A DNA stretch of 64,000 bases from Flectonema sp. DT1601 (taxonomy: Eukaryota > Euglenozoa > Diplonemea > Diplonemida > Diplonemidae). Below the pieces are notes generated by a model. The model had not been told where the DNA came from and searched no databases. It saw nothing but the letters and a program-made list of their open reading frames with translations. This document shows, piece by piece, positions 32,622-44,100 of this stretch. Position numbers and translations under genes: made by a program. The stretch covers positions 744,001 to 808,000 of the forward strand of contig OZ025786.1 of the NCBI GenBank assembly GCA_964019425.1, read 5' to 3'. Position 1 is the stretch's first letter. Each line of letters opens with the position of its first letter.

Positions 32622-35517
32622 AGTCTCACTGGGTTTATACCGTAGTAGTGCTTTTCTCACACATAGTTTGTGTCGGTATATTTTCCTCCCTCAGTTTTTT
32701 TTTTTTTTTTTTTTTTGTCGAAGGAACATAGGGTGAAATGGGGAGAGAACGAAACAAAAAGAAAACACTGGAGTATGCCGATAAAAAAATTACTTGCCAT
32801 CGCTTGATTAAAAGAAAGATATATAAAAAAAAAAACCGATAAGTCTACAGGGTTTTTTCTATCATCTTTACTCTCACAAGACACTAGAGCAAAGCGTGAC
32901 TATTTTTTTTAAATAACAGTGAGCCAGTTTATGCAGCGACTGTGTTTTTTAAGGGGGTTAACCTTAAATACTGTAATTAAATGTAAAGCAAAATTGAAAC
33001 TGGCTAAAAATAAGGTTCGGCCAAACCTAAAATCCCATATGGCTTGTCTTTCTAAGTTGTCCTTAGGAATACTCTCATAAATGATATAAATTTATTGCAT
33101 CGTATCAAAAGTTATCCAATATAACAATTAGTAATTAATGATACAAGCTGACTTGAGGATTTTTTTTTTTTTGTTTTTTTTCTTTTTTAAGGATTGGGGT
33201 ATTGAGTTTTTTTTTTTCTTCTTTTTTTTTGAAAAAGGATAATCAGTTTAATTAATATTTTTTTTTTTCATTTTCGATATTGTAGCTTTCTCTGGTTGCC
33301 GAAAGTTTACCTGTGAACGGGACAACAGGAATCCCTGTTGGGAAAGATTAACAGGCAGCCAACAAAAAAAAAAAAAAAAAAAAAAATACACGTCAGCAAA
33401 ATACTGGGTCAGTACTACACAGCCGTGAAGTCTCACTTTCGAAAAAAACGACTACTACATGTCCAACGAACCGAATAATTTCTTTTTTTTCTTTTTTTTT
33501 GGCGATTTTTTTAGCTATGGAGCAATTACAAGGTAATAAGTTTAAGTTATCGCTGGGTTGGAGGGGTGGCAGCAGTTTTTTTTTATTTTTAAAAGTATAA
33601 GAAGGAAGTCACATAACGATGTTGCATTTTTTTTTTTTTTTTTTTTTTGTTATTTTTTCTCTTTTTCTGTTAAAGCCAGCGCAATCTCCCTTAGATACTA
33701 ATAGACTTTTTCCAGTGGGAAAATAAGAAAAAAAGAAGAAAAAAAAAAACAAAGAAACGATCGAACGTCATCGGTCAACGCTACGAGATATGAGTTGATC
33801 GACTGCACAATAAAACAATTGCAGTACAACAATATACCACAATAGTGTCTCAATTGAGTATCATCTCATCATGAACAAGAAAATATTGGCAGCTTTCAAA
33901 AAGGTTTTTTATGAAAAAGGTCAATTATAGTTGAAGACAGAAAGAAATGAATAAAACAATGGGCAGATTGCAGGTAATGAAAATAAGCAGTTTCAGGAAG
34001 GGGGGTAATTCTCATTTTTTTTTTTTTTTTTTTGTTTCATTTCATAAGTTTAGATAAAGTATTAAACGCCAAAAAAAAAAAAAAAAACACGTCGCAAACC
34101 TGTCTGATTTGGGTAAAAGATTTTTTTTTTTTTTTTTTTAGAAATGCATGCATACTCTTGACAAATACAAATAGAAGGGTAGAAATACTAATTTCACGAC
34201 AGGTGAGATAACAACTGCCTTAGTCGGTTGTGAGACTCCTCAATAACACATGCGGATGCACTACAGCCATATAAGAATAGTTATAATGCATAAGAAAAGG
34301 GCTGAGTTTTTAATGTCAGGTGACAAAAATAGGTAAGGAAAAAAACTGTGATATGTAGAAACATCTGTAACCGATTTCACCTTTGAAAGATAAGCTTTGC
34401 TTATTATCAACGGCTGGGATGGGTCCTGTTTTGTTCAACAGGAAGATTGGGCAAATGCAAACATATCTAAGCACTCGAAGTACAGCTAAGCGGGGAAGGT
34501 AACACCATTATTCATCACAAAATAATATTGGGCATGAGCTGTCAACAAGTACAACAGGGACAGATAGTAGATTAAATACTTCACGGCCGATGATGGTCGG
34601 AGGAAAAAAAGAAAAACTAAACAAATAAAATAAACAACCACAAGTGAGTACACTGGTCTATTCACATGTAACAACCAAGCTGACAACTGCAAGCAGGCAG
34701 AGAAGCAAACAGCATCAACTTTTAAATCTTCATAATGACAATAAATAAAATTTAAAATTCCTTTTTTTTTTATTGTATTGCCTGGGATACTGTACCTGGG
34801 TTGACCGAGTCGGGAAAAAAAAAACTGATGTGAATTTTTTTTTTTTTTTTTTTTTTTCCACGTAGGAGAGGTTTCCAATTAGAAAGAAGAATAAAAAAAA
34901 AAAAAAACGTGAGGAAAAAAAAGAAAATTTGAATGTACAAATATGTACGAGCAACGGTTAAAAACGAAGAAGGGCAAACACCGTGAGAAAAAGGGGAATA
35001 ACGTAAAATGCATTCAGGTGACAGGTTACTTCCATCTAAGTATGTTTCTTAGGCATTGGTGTAACAACAAAAAAGGGGGACCAACTTTGCTACAAGAGTC
35101 AAACTATAGTGTCGTCGATTAGCGAGATATAAAAAAAAAAAAAGGAAAAATACAATAAAAAGACTAATAAAACCTGCGAACCTCACAGAGATCAACTGTC
35201 CGTAATTCTTGTACTTAAGGATAAACATAAAGTACATTACGTACTCTGTCATTTTTATTCCTTCTGCATAAACAAATGAAATAGATTCACGCAACCGCTA
35301 ACCACTTAGGAAACCACTTGTCTCCCCTTAAATACGTCTAGTCTCGCATGTCGAAGTGTACCATTCGGAACACAACGGTGAGAAACCGACCTGAAAAACT
35401 CATTCTCCACAAAACAATAAACATAAAATAAAAAAAACAAGAAAAAACGAAGTACATAACAGAAACCGGCAGCATGCAAAATTTAAAATAACTACCAGCA
35501 TGTGTTCTTCCCGGCAT

Positions 35518-35551
<34 letters not shown>

Positions 35552-37195
35552 AAAAGGAAAATTCAAAACAAACCAAAACACTTACTACCAGAACCTTAAA
35601 AAAAAAAAATTTTTTTTCTGATTTTTGTTTTAGAATTATCCTAGTTCGCCTGTGAATAACAAAGTAGTCGTGTGAATTTGTAAGTAAAGATGACTCCTTC
35701 TTACACAAGGGAAGAGACTACTGAGAAATAAATACCCATAAATAATTTTTTTTCATTAAATGTTGAAGTGTAGGAGTATGCGGTTGTCGGTACAAAAAGA
35801 AAGAATGAAAAAAAACTCCGAAATAATGCATTCAAGTCGGAGTCAAGGGAATGTACGAACAACGCATAATGCAAGTACCGTATACTCACGTAGGGCACAC
35901 AACGAAACTAAGGAAGCACCAAACATCTTGGATCCAAAGCCGAACAACAAACACAAATGCGGAGTGCTTTTTTTTTTTTTTTTAATTTTCAACTCGTTGT
36001 GCAGATATAAAAACCTCAGTCACAACGACAAGACTATTCAAAATTTACATTGTCTTCTAGCTTACGCATGAAGGATACAAATAGTCCAAGGGAAAGCAAC
36101 AGAAGAATGCCTGCATATGATAATTGAACTGCCCTCACTAGAAAACTTGAATCGCAAGTATTATCTAAACAAACTTTTTTCTTTTTTTTTTTTTTTTTTT
36201 TTTTTTTTCAGGGAATGCCTTGCCACAGCACTTGCCCAACTTGCTCAAATATAAAAGAAGAAAAAAAACGATTGTAGTAAGAAAAAAAGAGGAGAAACAG
36301 AAGAAATAAAAAGAGAAGAAGAAAAAAAACGCAAAACACCACAGTCAATCCATCGTTGGGATTGTCGAATTTCCGGCCGTCTTGAAAAACTACAACCATA
36401 AATAAAAAACAGAATAAAAATAAAATAATAACATTTTTCTAAGTAGTGACTTGCTTGTTCATAGCTCAGTCTTGGTGTAGATATATTTGCTCTACATAAA
36501 GTCAACAGAGTTTTTGTTTTTTTTTTTTTCTTCGAAAAAAAAAAAGCAAAACAACAGAGAGAAAGAGTGCACTTGAGGAAAAAAAAAAAAAAAAAGAAAA
36601 AAAGGAAAACTTATTTTCAACAGTTCTACGCCTGCTGCCGTATTCCATAATGTCCTTATTTGAATGGGAACTATGTAAGAAAGGAAGAAAACAATAATAA
36701 AAATAATTTAAAAAAAAAAAAAAAAAAAAAAAGGAAAGGAAAGGAAACAATGAATTCCTTTAATTTTTCACCTTTTCTCTCGTACGCAAAACAAACAGAG
36801 AAAATTTTTAAAAGCAACTGCCTATAGTTTGTTGCACAAGCGACAGTCACCAAGAAGAGAAATAATGACCACATAAAAATTTGTGATAAAAAAAAAAAAC
36901 ACACATAGTGATCAATAGTAAACCGGTTTTTAAAAAAAAATGAGATTGCGTGCCTTTTGCCGCCGACATTCTTTCCTCTAAGCCTGCTGTTGTACTTCTC
37001 TTTATAAAAAAAAAAAAAGAGGGAAAAGAAAAAAAAAGAAGAAGAAGAAAATTATTTCTGCTGAAGTATTCTCCATAAAAATATACGAAGCAGAAAATAA
37101 TTTCTGAAAGAATGTTGAGAGGATTCACGACAGCGCTAAATATAACTAACCAGGAATTCCCATCTTTTATTTTAAACAGATACAAAATCTAAATA
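31402..37195. other. Gene-poor region, 5.8 kb
   Basis: The largest desert of the window. Poly(dA)/poly(dT) tracts of 20-33 nt recur (near 32586, 32695, 33364, 34842, 35519 and 36183). All short reading frames are Phe, Lys or Leu rich and have no supporting motif. A (TTA)n run lies near 32190. No tRNA, snRNA or spliced-leader gene was recognised. Confidence 0.45.
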
Positions 37196-39796
37196 TTACA
37201 TCAAGAATGGATCTGTCAGTAAGCTTTGTGCCGTAGGTCTTAATTCAGGATCTCTGGTGAAACATTTATTTATAAAATTAATAGCGCTTTGGTCTTTCAG
37301 AGTCCCAGGTATGACAGGACTGAAATTACCATATCCGAGTGATTGCATAAAGACTCTTAATTTGCTGCCAACAGTAGAAACATACGGTAATTCAAATGTA
37401 GCTAGCTGACACGCTGTGATTCCGAATGACCAAACATCACTGACTCTTACTGTACAGCCTCTGCATCCTTCTGGAGACATGTACATTGGAGTTCCAACAA
37501 TTTCCATTTTTTTGACTGTGCTGGTGAGTTTGGCTGACGCGCCGAAATCAGCCAACTTACAGACACCCTCAGCAGTCAAAAGTACATTGTGTGGTTTTAA
37601 ATCTCTGTGGATTATATTCCTGTGGTGCAGATATGCGAGTCCTCTGAGGATATCGAGAGAGTATCTCCGAACCATACTAACTGGAAGAGGACCTCCAAAT
37701 GACTTCAACACGTCTTTGAGTGATCCACCACAAATCCATTCCATCACAACAAAAGCTGTACGACTAGAGAGTCCTGAAGACAAGTAGGACACAACATTGT
37801 CATGGCGGAGGTTTTCCATTACTGCAACTTCTTCTACAATCTCTTGGCATTTTTCGAGTCTGACGACCATCGTTTTTACAGCAACCAGTGCACCAGTACT
37901 TGACATCCCGAGACGAACTTTGCCGTATGCTCCAGAACCTAAAACTCGAGTAAGAAGCAGCCAACTGACTCCGTTGGTATCGACCAAGGCATTGCCTACT
38001 TCGTCTGACTCGACTCGCATTCCGACGCCTAAGTTTTCAACTTCTCTGATTTTACACATTAATAGACCTCCGTCAGGTTTCTTATCATTTAGAAGAGTAA
38101 GATCCTGAACATCTAATGCGATCGTATCACTAACAGAACCTGCCCTTTGAAGTACTCCATCAGGAAGGTCATTATCATGAGTACGACTTTCAATATTATC
38201 CCATCCTATAAAAGATCTTATGTAACCTTCTTCGTCATCACCACTTCCAAGAATCTCTTCACTGTCAGTGTTTCTTTGATGAGTTGCAACACGTAGTAGT
38301 CTTAAGGCTTGTTTGTCCCCAGCATTTGTTAGTAAATATGTAGTCAGTTTGCCTTGCGATTCTCCCCAAAGGGATTTACGGAAAGCGGAGACTCCGTCCA
38401 GATAGAGATCGTAGTTGTTAAATTTAGTACCTGAGCATCCAATAGGTGAGATGAGTTCGTAGACTGTGTGGATGTCTCTCATTTTACTCTTTTCCGAAAT
38501 CGGAAATGAAATTGTGTCAATTGGACGTGCAAACATTTGATCGCGTACACTGTTGTATGTGTCTTCTGTTATTATTACTCGACAACCAATTCTCCTTGAG
38601 AGTTGACTAAGCATTGGAAGAGATGTAATCGCATCACCAAACACTGATGACACTCTCATGTTATCAGTTCCGACATATCCAACTCTGACATTACCAGTTG
38701 TGACTGCTACTGACCAACTCTCTCTTGGAGCAATTGTTATTAATGTTGATTTTATTTCGAGAGCACATTTACATGCCTCCATCGCATGCTGATGATGCGT
38801 CCTGTGGGCATTCCATGTTGCGATAAAAGACGTTGCTGTAGTCTGGAGATATATCCCATGATATTTCTTAATTGTTTCCGCAACTGCTGTAAACCAAGGC
38901 TGCAATATACTTTCTGAAGATTGATGGAGGTCGATAATTATCATCGTCGCAGCCTTTTGCTTAAACGAAAAAGCTTCCAGCTTTGATAATTGTTTGCGAA
39001 GCCTGTCATCTTTTCCTTTGACAGCTTCTCGTTGGGCGGCTCCTAATGAAGCTGTGGTGCATACAGAAGTAGAAAGAGATTCATTTGTTCTTCCAGCTTG
39101 CACTACACGGTGTAGAACTGGTGCAGGACGACGTCGTTTTGCTGTTGCTGTTGCTTGAGAAAAAGCACTTGCATCGGTACCAGTTGAGTGAATGGTTAGG
39201 TTGTTCTGAAGTGGGAAATCCGTCAGTGACATTGTCGTGATCTCATCATCAAGTCCAAGTTCGTGGATGTCAGTTCTGTTTCTGGCATCGACGTTTAAAG
39301 GATTTATAACAGATCCTTGAGTACAGTCATCATCAGATTCGTAATCGTTCTTCGCGTATTCTTTAACCGCATCTGGAATGAATGACTTGTACTGTAATAA
39401 ACTTTCGCAACAAATATTAAAAGCTCTAATAACGTCTCGTAGCTCTGACGAGTTTAACCTCGACGGATCTGTAAGAATAATTGCTTCTTCTATATGAAGT
39501 TGAGTTACAGCATCTATTGCATGCAGCAACGCGTCAACAGATGCGGATAAAAGTACTATCGATATCACGTTTGTTCCTAATGTTATGACTAGACCAGCGG
39601 AACAGAGTGATATTAACATGAGGTCATCAGTCTTTAAGATCGCATACGCCATTAAAAACGTGTTGACAGTGAGTGCAAAAGCTAACAACCATCTTATACT
39701 CATCGCCATGCAAGAATTGCCATCTTTCTCCATGTCAATAACAGCCTGAGATGGCCGACGTGCTGATTTCGAAGGTGAAACTTCGAATGCTGCCAT
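37196..39796 (-). CDS. Membrane-anchored nucleotide-cyclase-like / STE-type protein kinase fusion, 866 aa
   Basis: Two membrane spans (about 35-54 and 58-84) are followed by a Ser/Thr-rich linker. A class III cyclase homology domain lies at about 280-450 (MIIIDLHQSSE, HAMEACKCALEIKS, GYVG...VFGDAITSLPMLSQL), then a C-terminal kinase. Kinase motifs: GSGAYGKV (620-627), VAVK Lys641, HRDLKPHN (730-737), DFG (750-752), GTPMYMSPE (768-776), resembling STE11/MAP3K. The cyclase part keeps the first Asp (about 289) but the usual Gly-Asp pair is replaced by ATSFIATW, so it is probably a non-catalytic sensor; the kinase looks active. Kinetoplastids are known to have similar membrane cyclase-kinase fusions (from memory). 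ATG 39796 chosen; upstream lies only CTG and GTG. Confidence 0.85.
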   Translation of the reverse strand: MAAFEVSPSKSARRPSQAVIDMEKDGNSCMAMSIRWLLAFALTVNTFLMAYAILKTDDLMLISLCSAGLVITLGTNVISIVLLSASVDALLHAIDAVTQLHIEEAIILTDPSRLNSSELRDVIRAFNICCESLLQYKSFIPDAVKEYAKNDYESDDDCTQGSVINPLNVDARNRTDIHELGLDDEITTMSLTDFPLQNNLTIHSTGTDASAFSQATATAKRRRPAPVLHRVVQAGRTNESLSTSVCTTASLGAAQREAVKGKDDRLRKQLSKLEAFSFKQKAATMIIIDLHQSSESILQPWFTAVAETIKKYHGIYLQTTATSFIATWNAHRTHHQHAMEACKCALEIKSTLITIAPRESWSVAVTTGNVRVGYVGTDNMRVSSVFGDAITSLPMLSQLSRRIGCRVIITEDTYNSVRDQMFARPIDTISFPISEKSKMRDIHTVYELISPIGCSGTKFNNYDLYLDGVSAFRKSLWGESQGKLTTYLLTNAGDKQALRLLRVATHQRNTDSEEILGSGDDEEGYIRSFIGWDNIESRTHDNDLPDGVLQRAGSVSDTIALDVQDLTLLNDKKPDGGLLMCKIREVENLGVGMRVESDEVGNALVDTNGVSWLLLTRVLGSGAYGKVRLGMSSTGALVAVKTMVVRLEKCQEIVEEVAVMENLRHDNVVSYLSSGLSSRTAFVVMEWICGGSLKDVLKSFGGPLPVSMVRRYSLDILRGLAYLHHRNIIHRDLKPHNVLLTAEGVCKLADFGASAKLTSTVKKMEIVGTPMYMSPEGCRGCTVRVSDVWSFGITACQLATFELPYVSTVGSKLRVFMQSLGYGNFSPVIPGTLKDQSAINFINKCFTRDPELRPTAQSLLTDPFLM

Positions 39797-40465
39797 TTGC
39801 AGCACTCACCTATTTGAAGAAAATACTTTTTTTTTTTAAAATACATTTCAAAAACTTACTACTTGCTAGCTATTTATACGTTACTTTTATGTTAACCTGT
39901 CTAAAATATAACTATACCAACGTAGTAATTTCGTAACACTTCCGGTGGGTAAATGCGAGATAAGATAATGCTCGGATCTCACAAAACAGTAATTTATTTT
40001 ATTTATTTATTTACGAAGCTTCGGAGCCAAAAAAAGCCAGGAAAAGCTAACAGTTATATCGATACCAAAAACCGTGAGAGTTGAATTGGGACAAATAGAG
40101 AGGTAATAAAAAAAAAAATATAAAAAAAAACATAGCAAATAATTAACTTTATATAAAAAGAAAGTTTAATTTCTTAAAAGATAATTTTGATAGTTATAAA
40201 TATTAAGTTAGGGAGGGAAAGATAGTTCCAATTTGTTACACAGGAAGAGTTAACAAACAACTTGAAACTCCATAAATAAACGCAAGCAATTAATTTCAAA
40301 GATAGAATACTAATAAAAGCATTGATGCAATAAAACTATAAACAAACGTTAACAATAATCATAGATGGCAGGCACACAATTTCTAAGCGAAATTCGATTC
40401 TAAATGGACCGCACGAAGTGAGATAGTTAGAAGCAAACAGTTAGCTCGCGAACGTTGCTTACTGG
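39797..40465. other. Intergenic, 669 bp
   Basis: AT-rich with ordinary composition and few long runs. Nothing recognised. Confidence 0.4.
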
Positions 40466-40614
40466 TTAGTACCATTTCGACTGTGCGTTAGAAATCGTCT
40501 TTTGCGTATGAAACAGGTAGGCATCTCCAGTGTTAGATATGATGTTATCGAGAATCCATATTCTGTCTGCTACTACCCCCTTAAAGTGTCCTTCATCCAC
40601 TCTGCGACGCCAGC
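40466..40614 (-). CDS. Orphan terminal exon (48 aa to stop), rest of gene not located
   Basis: After an acceptor-like TACATACATATGTAG the minus strand reads (GC)TGGCGTCGC... as WRRRVDEGHFKG, then VVADRIWILDNIISNTGDAYL, and ends NAQSKWY-stop. Composition is protein-like with Trp, Tyr and charged residues. No upstream ATG fits, so at least one more exon must lie further right, perhaps displaced by the repeats at 40.8-44.5 kb, or the gene is truncated. The family is not recognised. An inverted pair (AGCCTACATATG, CATATATGGCATAGGCT) spans the acceptor. Confidence 0.4.
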
Positions 40615-40880
40615 CTACATATGTATGTAATAGAGTGCTGAATCATATATGGCATAGGCTGGATTAATCTTTTTATTGGGATTTTTGTATAAAAGTTAGA
40701 TTATTAAAATGGTCCCCAAATCATGCCATGAGGTTTGTTGTAAAAGAAAAAAATTAAAAAAAATAGTTAGTATTATTTGGTTATCAGTCAATTTTAAAAA
40801 AAAAAAAAAAAAAATTTCAAGTTGGGTTCTGGAAAATCTTTCTTCGGATATTAAAAAATATTATCAGTCAATCTTAGTAT

Positions 40881-41036
40881 CTTGAAACACAGACCAAGGA
40901 GTCTAACACGTGTGCAAGGTTGACAAACCCATAAGCCGCACTGAAAGGGATTTTATGTGCCAACCTGGGGGTGCAGCACAGCCCGATCCCCGATTTATTG
41001 GAAAAGGATTTGAGGTAACCTTGATGGCAGGGTCGA
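40881..41036 (+). pseudogene. Large-subunit (28S) rRNA fragment, retroposed
   Basis: The plus strand reads CTTGAAACACAGACCAAGGA followed by GTCTAACACGTGTGCAAGG, one of the most conserved LSU rRNA segments. It continues collinearly (AAACCCATAAGCCGCACTGA, CCGATCC, GGATTTGAG) through about 155 nt, as in yeast 25S after the same motif. It is an isolated fragment joined on its right to the SINE-like tail at 41074-41174, so it is not a working rRNA gene. The identification rests on my recall of the LSU consensus. Confidence 0.85.
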
Positions 41037-41073
41037 CACCAAGGCATTTTGTTGATCGCAGCTAGTTTTACTG

Positions 41074-41174
41074 GCGCACAGGGAAAATAGATAACATGAC
41101 ATAATAAATAAACGGCTCTTAATCTGAATAGTTTCCTATCCGACTTCGTCGGTGCAAAAAAAAAAAAAAAAAAA
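41074..41174 (+). repeat. SINE-like tail S3 joined to the rRNA fragment
   Basis: GCGCACAGGGAAAATAGATA, then CTTAATCTGAATAGTTTCC, hairpin CCGACTTCGTCGG, GTGC and an A run of about 18. Matches the 3' half of S2, S4 and S5. Confidence 0.7.
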
Positions 41175-41269
41175 GAAATTGTCCTTAAAATAAAGCCTTT
41201 AAAAAAATAATATAAAAAACAATAAAAGACGATTAGTAAGAAAAATAAAAGGCACGACACACTACATGA

Positions 41270-41423
41270 TTCACTTTCCATTCGTACTTCCCCGAGGGTC
41301 AGCTTTTCCCCCTTGTCTTTATGGTAACGAATCTCGGAACGTACTTGCACTGCCTCTATGTAGCCCGCAGGCGCTGAAGCAATCTGCAAGTAAAACAGAC
41401 GAGTCAATAAAGAATCGCTTTGT
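41270..41423 (-). repeat. Dispersed repeat F3 carrying a splice-acceptor-like site
   Basis: On the minus strand it reads AAGCGATTCTTTATTGACT, then GTTTTACTTGCAG (AG at 41384-41385) and a protein-like stretch ASAPAGYIEAVQV. Related copies: 43378-43530 (near-identical), 43134-43200, 46738-46892 and 49600-49693 (diverged). Confidence 0.55.
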
Positions 41424-42158
41424 TAAATATTTCAATGAGTAAACACAAAAAAAATTTTATTTTTTTCATTAAAATCCATCATTGGATTTTAACCTTTATC
41501 TTGATGAATTTAATTTGTTAATAAAAACAAAACAAAATTAAACAAAAAATACCAGGAAACACAAATGATCAACGATCACATACAACATAATCAAGATAAG
41601 AGGATCACTGTACTTTGTTATTGACAAAGGCAATGATTTCCTCTTTTTTTTTTTTTTCTTTTTTTTTTTTTTCGCCGAAGCGAAGATGCCGGGAAGAAAC
41701 CACATGTTAGTACAGTCTTTTTACTTTTCTTTGTCTGCTGGAATTCTATCTGAGAAAACCGGTAGTCTTTAAAATTGTAAGCCAAGTACAAGTTGCCTCC
41801 TGACGGGTATATTGTGGGTAGTTCGAAAACGTTGCGCTCCAAAATATAACAAGACTCTACTCCACCCGCGTCAGGCGCATCTCTTGTCTTAGCCCTAGCA
41901 TGCTACGTTGGAACATTGTCACCAGCCCGGTGGACCAAGTTGTAAATATTGCCCCTGGTTTACTCATCACTCTTCCGTGTGACGGCGGTTTTTTTTTCCC
42001 AAGGGAATATGCTTAAAGTATTTCCACGCCGCTACATAATCACACAGTCAACTAAACAGGTGACCATTATTTATTTATTTTCGAAATCCTAACACTTGGA
42101 CGTCAAGGTAAGCCTACAGGGTACACAATCGTAAAGATTGCAGACAGAACATGTCGCA

Positions 42159-42257
42159 GTGAAACTTTGACAACGAAAAGACCACATAAAAGGGAAATAC
42201 CTTTTTTTTTTTTTTGTCTTATTGACCGCAGAAGACTTTGTCGAATCTGGTAATTCG
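42159..42257. repeat. Dispersed repeat F2, copy c (short form)
   Basis: GTGAAACTTTGACAACGAAA ... ACATAAAAGGGAAATACC, T run, GTCTTATTGACC, GTCGAATCTGGTAATTC. Lacks the central segment of copies a and b; no clear long flanking repeat. Confidence 0.6.
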
Positions 42258-42323
42258 GGGACAGAGTAAGCCACGACAATAAGAAATACCGGATCTCAAT
42301 TTGAAAAATAGTTTCTCTCCGAC

Positions 42324-42465
42324 AAAAAACCATTCAGAGTAGCCTTATATTTCGTTGAACGCAGACAAAATCCTGTCGCACAGGGGAAATAAATCTTATT
42401 CATAAGAAATATCGGCTTTCAATCTGAATAGTTTCTTCTCCGACTACGTCGGTACAAAAAAAAAA
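42324..42465 (+). repeat. SINE-like unit S4
   Basis: Near-identical to S5 at 44101 as part of the segmental duplication. A related half-unit ending CAATTTGAAAAATAGTTTC TCTCCGAC plus A run lies directly before it (42280-42328), so two related units sit head to tail. Confidence 0.65.
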
Positions 42466-42627
42466 GAAAGAAGAAGTTGTCTTAAAAACATCCTTCTAAG
42501 TCCAAGACGTTGGGGTAAATTATTTTGATTAGGTTTATGTGAAAATTAAATAATCTCTGCATTGTATCAAAGCTAAATAATGACATTAAAAAACTCATGA
42601 CTAATAATGTTTATATAGGCTTAACAC

Positions 42628-43163
42628 TCACACGTAGGGGTGATAAAAACTGGTACCTCGATTCTCGACAAACATTCCGGCACCTGCCTGACCAATTCTG
42701 CCAACAGAAATGATATTCAAATCAAATACATAAAGTAGCAAATAAAAATAAACAAACAAAAGGTCGCACTGAAGACAGTCATTCCAAAAACCTAAAAAAA
42801 CAACAGCGAGAGGAGGAGGGTTGACCCTTTTATGTTTCCTCTCATTCATATGTTTTTTTGTGTTCTGTTTTCAGCTCAATGATCACCACTATCTCTTCCA
42901 TTTCGTTGATCGGTTGAGAGATCTAACCAAAAAAATGACAACAAACGATCCACGAGAATATCTAACCTTCGCGGCAGGTTACTCGGAGGCTGGCTGGTGG
43001 AGTGTCCGCGCAAGTTCGCAAGTTCCTGTGTCCTATACAGATAGAGTTTCTTGAGTCCGGTGTGTGCCCTAGACTCAGCGGCTTCCAAAGTATAATCTTC
43101 GTGAAAGCGTTTTCGCTGGTTATGGTACTGTGTCTTATAACGTGCAGCCAGGAGCTGAAGCAA
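42628..43163 (-). other. Possible gene remnant between duplicated segments
   Basis: Two minus-strand stretches read protein-like: 42628-42720 (GRIGQAGAGMFVENRG..., then stop) and 42876-43163 (RYKTQYHNQRKRFHEDYTL..., LANLRGHSTSQPPSNLPRRL). No joining intron, start or family could be settled. Confidence 0.2.
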
Positions 43164-43935
43164 GCTGGCAAGTCAATAAATATTCGCTTTGCACAACCAG
43201 AGGCTGCTTGAAATCCTCAATGAGTATACACAAAAGAAAAGAGAACAGCAAACTAAATTATCTCAAATACTAAAAACAGACTGCTAAACGAAAATATTAT
43301 TTGTAAAATCAAAAACAATAAAAGACGATTAGTAAGAAAAATAAAACAAAAAATACAGGATGACCCACTAGATGATTCACTTTCCGTTCGTACTTCCCCG
43401 AGGGTCTGCTTTTTCCCCTTGTCTTTATGGTACCAAATCCCGTAAGTACTTGCACTGCCTCTATGTAGCCCGCAGGCGCTGAAGCAATCTGCAAGTAAAA
43501 CAGACGAGTCAATAAAGAATCGCTTTGTTAAATATTTCAATGAGTAAACACAAAAAAAAATTTATTTTTTTCATTAAAATCCATCATTGGATTTTAACCT
43601 TTATCTTGATGAATTTAATTTGTTAATAAAAACAAAACTAAATTAAGCAAAAAATACCAGGAAACACAAATGATCAACGATCACATACAACATATTCAAG
43701 ATAAGAGGATCACTGTACTTTGTTATTGACAAAGGCAATGATTTCCTCCTTTTTTTTTTTTTTTTTTTTTTTTTCCCAAGGGAATATGCTTAAAGTATTT
43801 CCACGCCGCTACATAATCACACAATCAACTAAACAGGTGACCATTATTTATTTATTTTCGAAATCCTAACACTTGTACATCAAGGTAAGCCTACAGGGTA
43901 CACAATCGTAAAGATTGCAGACAGAACATGTCGCA

Positions 43936-44035
43936 GTGAAACTTTGACAACGAAAAGAACACATAAAAGGGAAATACCTTTTTTTTTTTTTGTCTTATTG
44001 ACCGCAGAAGACGTTGTCGAATCTGGTAATTCGGG
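43936..44035. repeat. Dispersed repeat F2, copy d (short form)
   Basis: Counterpart of copy c inside duplicated segment B. Confidence 0.6.
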
Positions 44036-44100
44036 GACAGAGTAAGCCTCGACAATAAGAAATACCGGATTTCAATTTGAAAAATAGTTTCTCTCCGACA

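Larger units (their letters stand above)
41216..42590 (+). repeat. Segmental duplication, copy A
   Basis: Matches 43311-44365 over most of its length with a few per cent difference by eye. It contains a roughly 340-bp segment (41653-41990) that copy B lacks. Minus-strand frames within that segment read partly protein-like, but I cannot assign a gene. It holds repeat units F2c and S4. Confidence 0.75.

Noticed and set aside
34486-34878. 130-aa hydrophobic minus-strand frame in the gene desert
   Set aside because: Hydrophobicity follows from T-rich DNA; no start context, motif or splice support.
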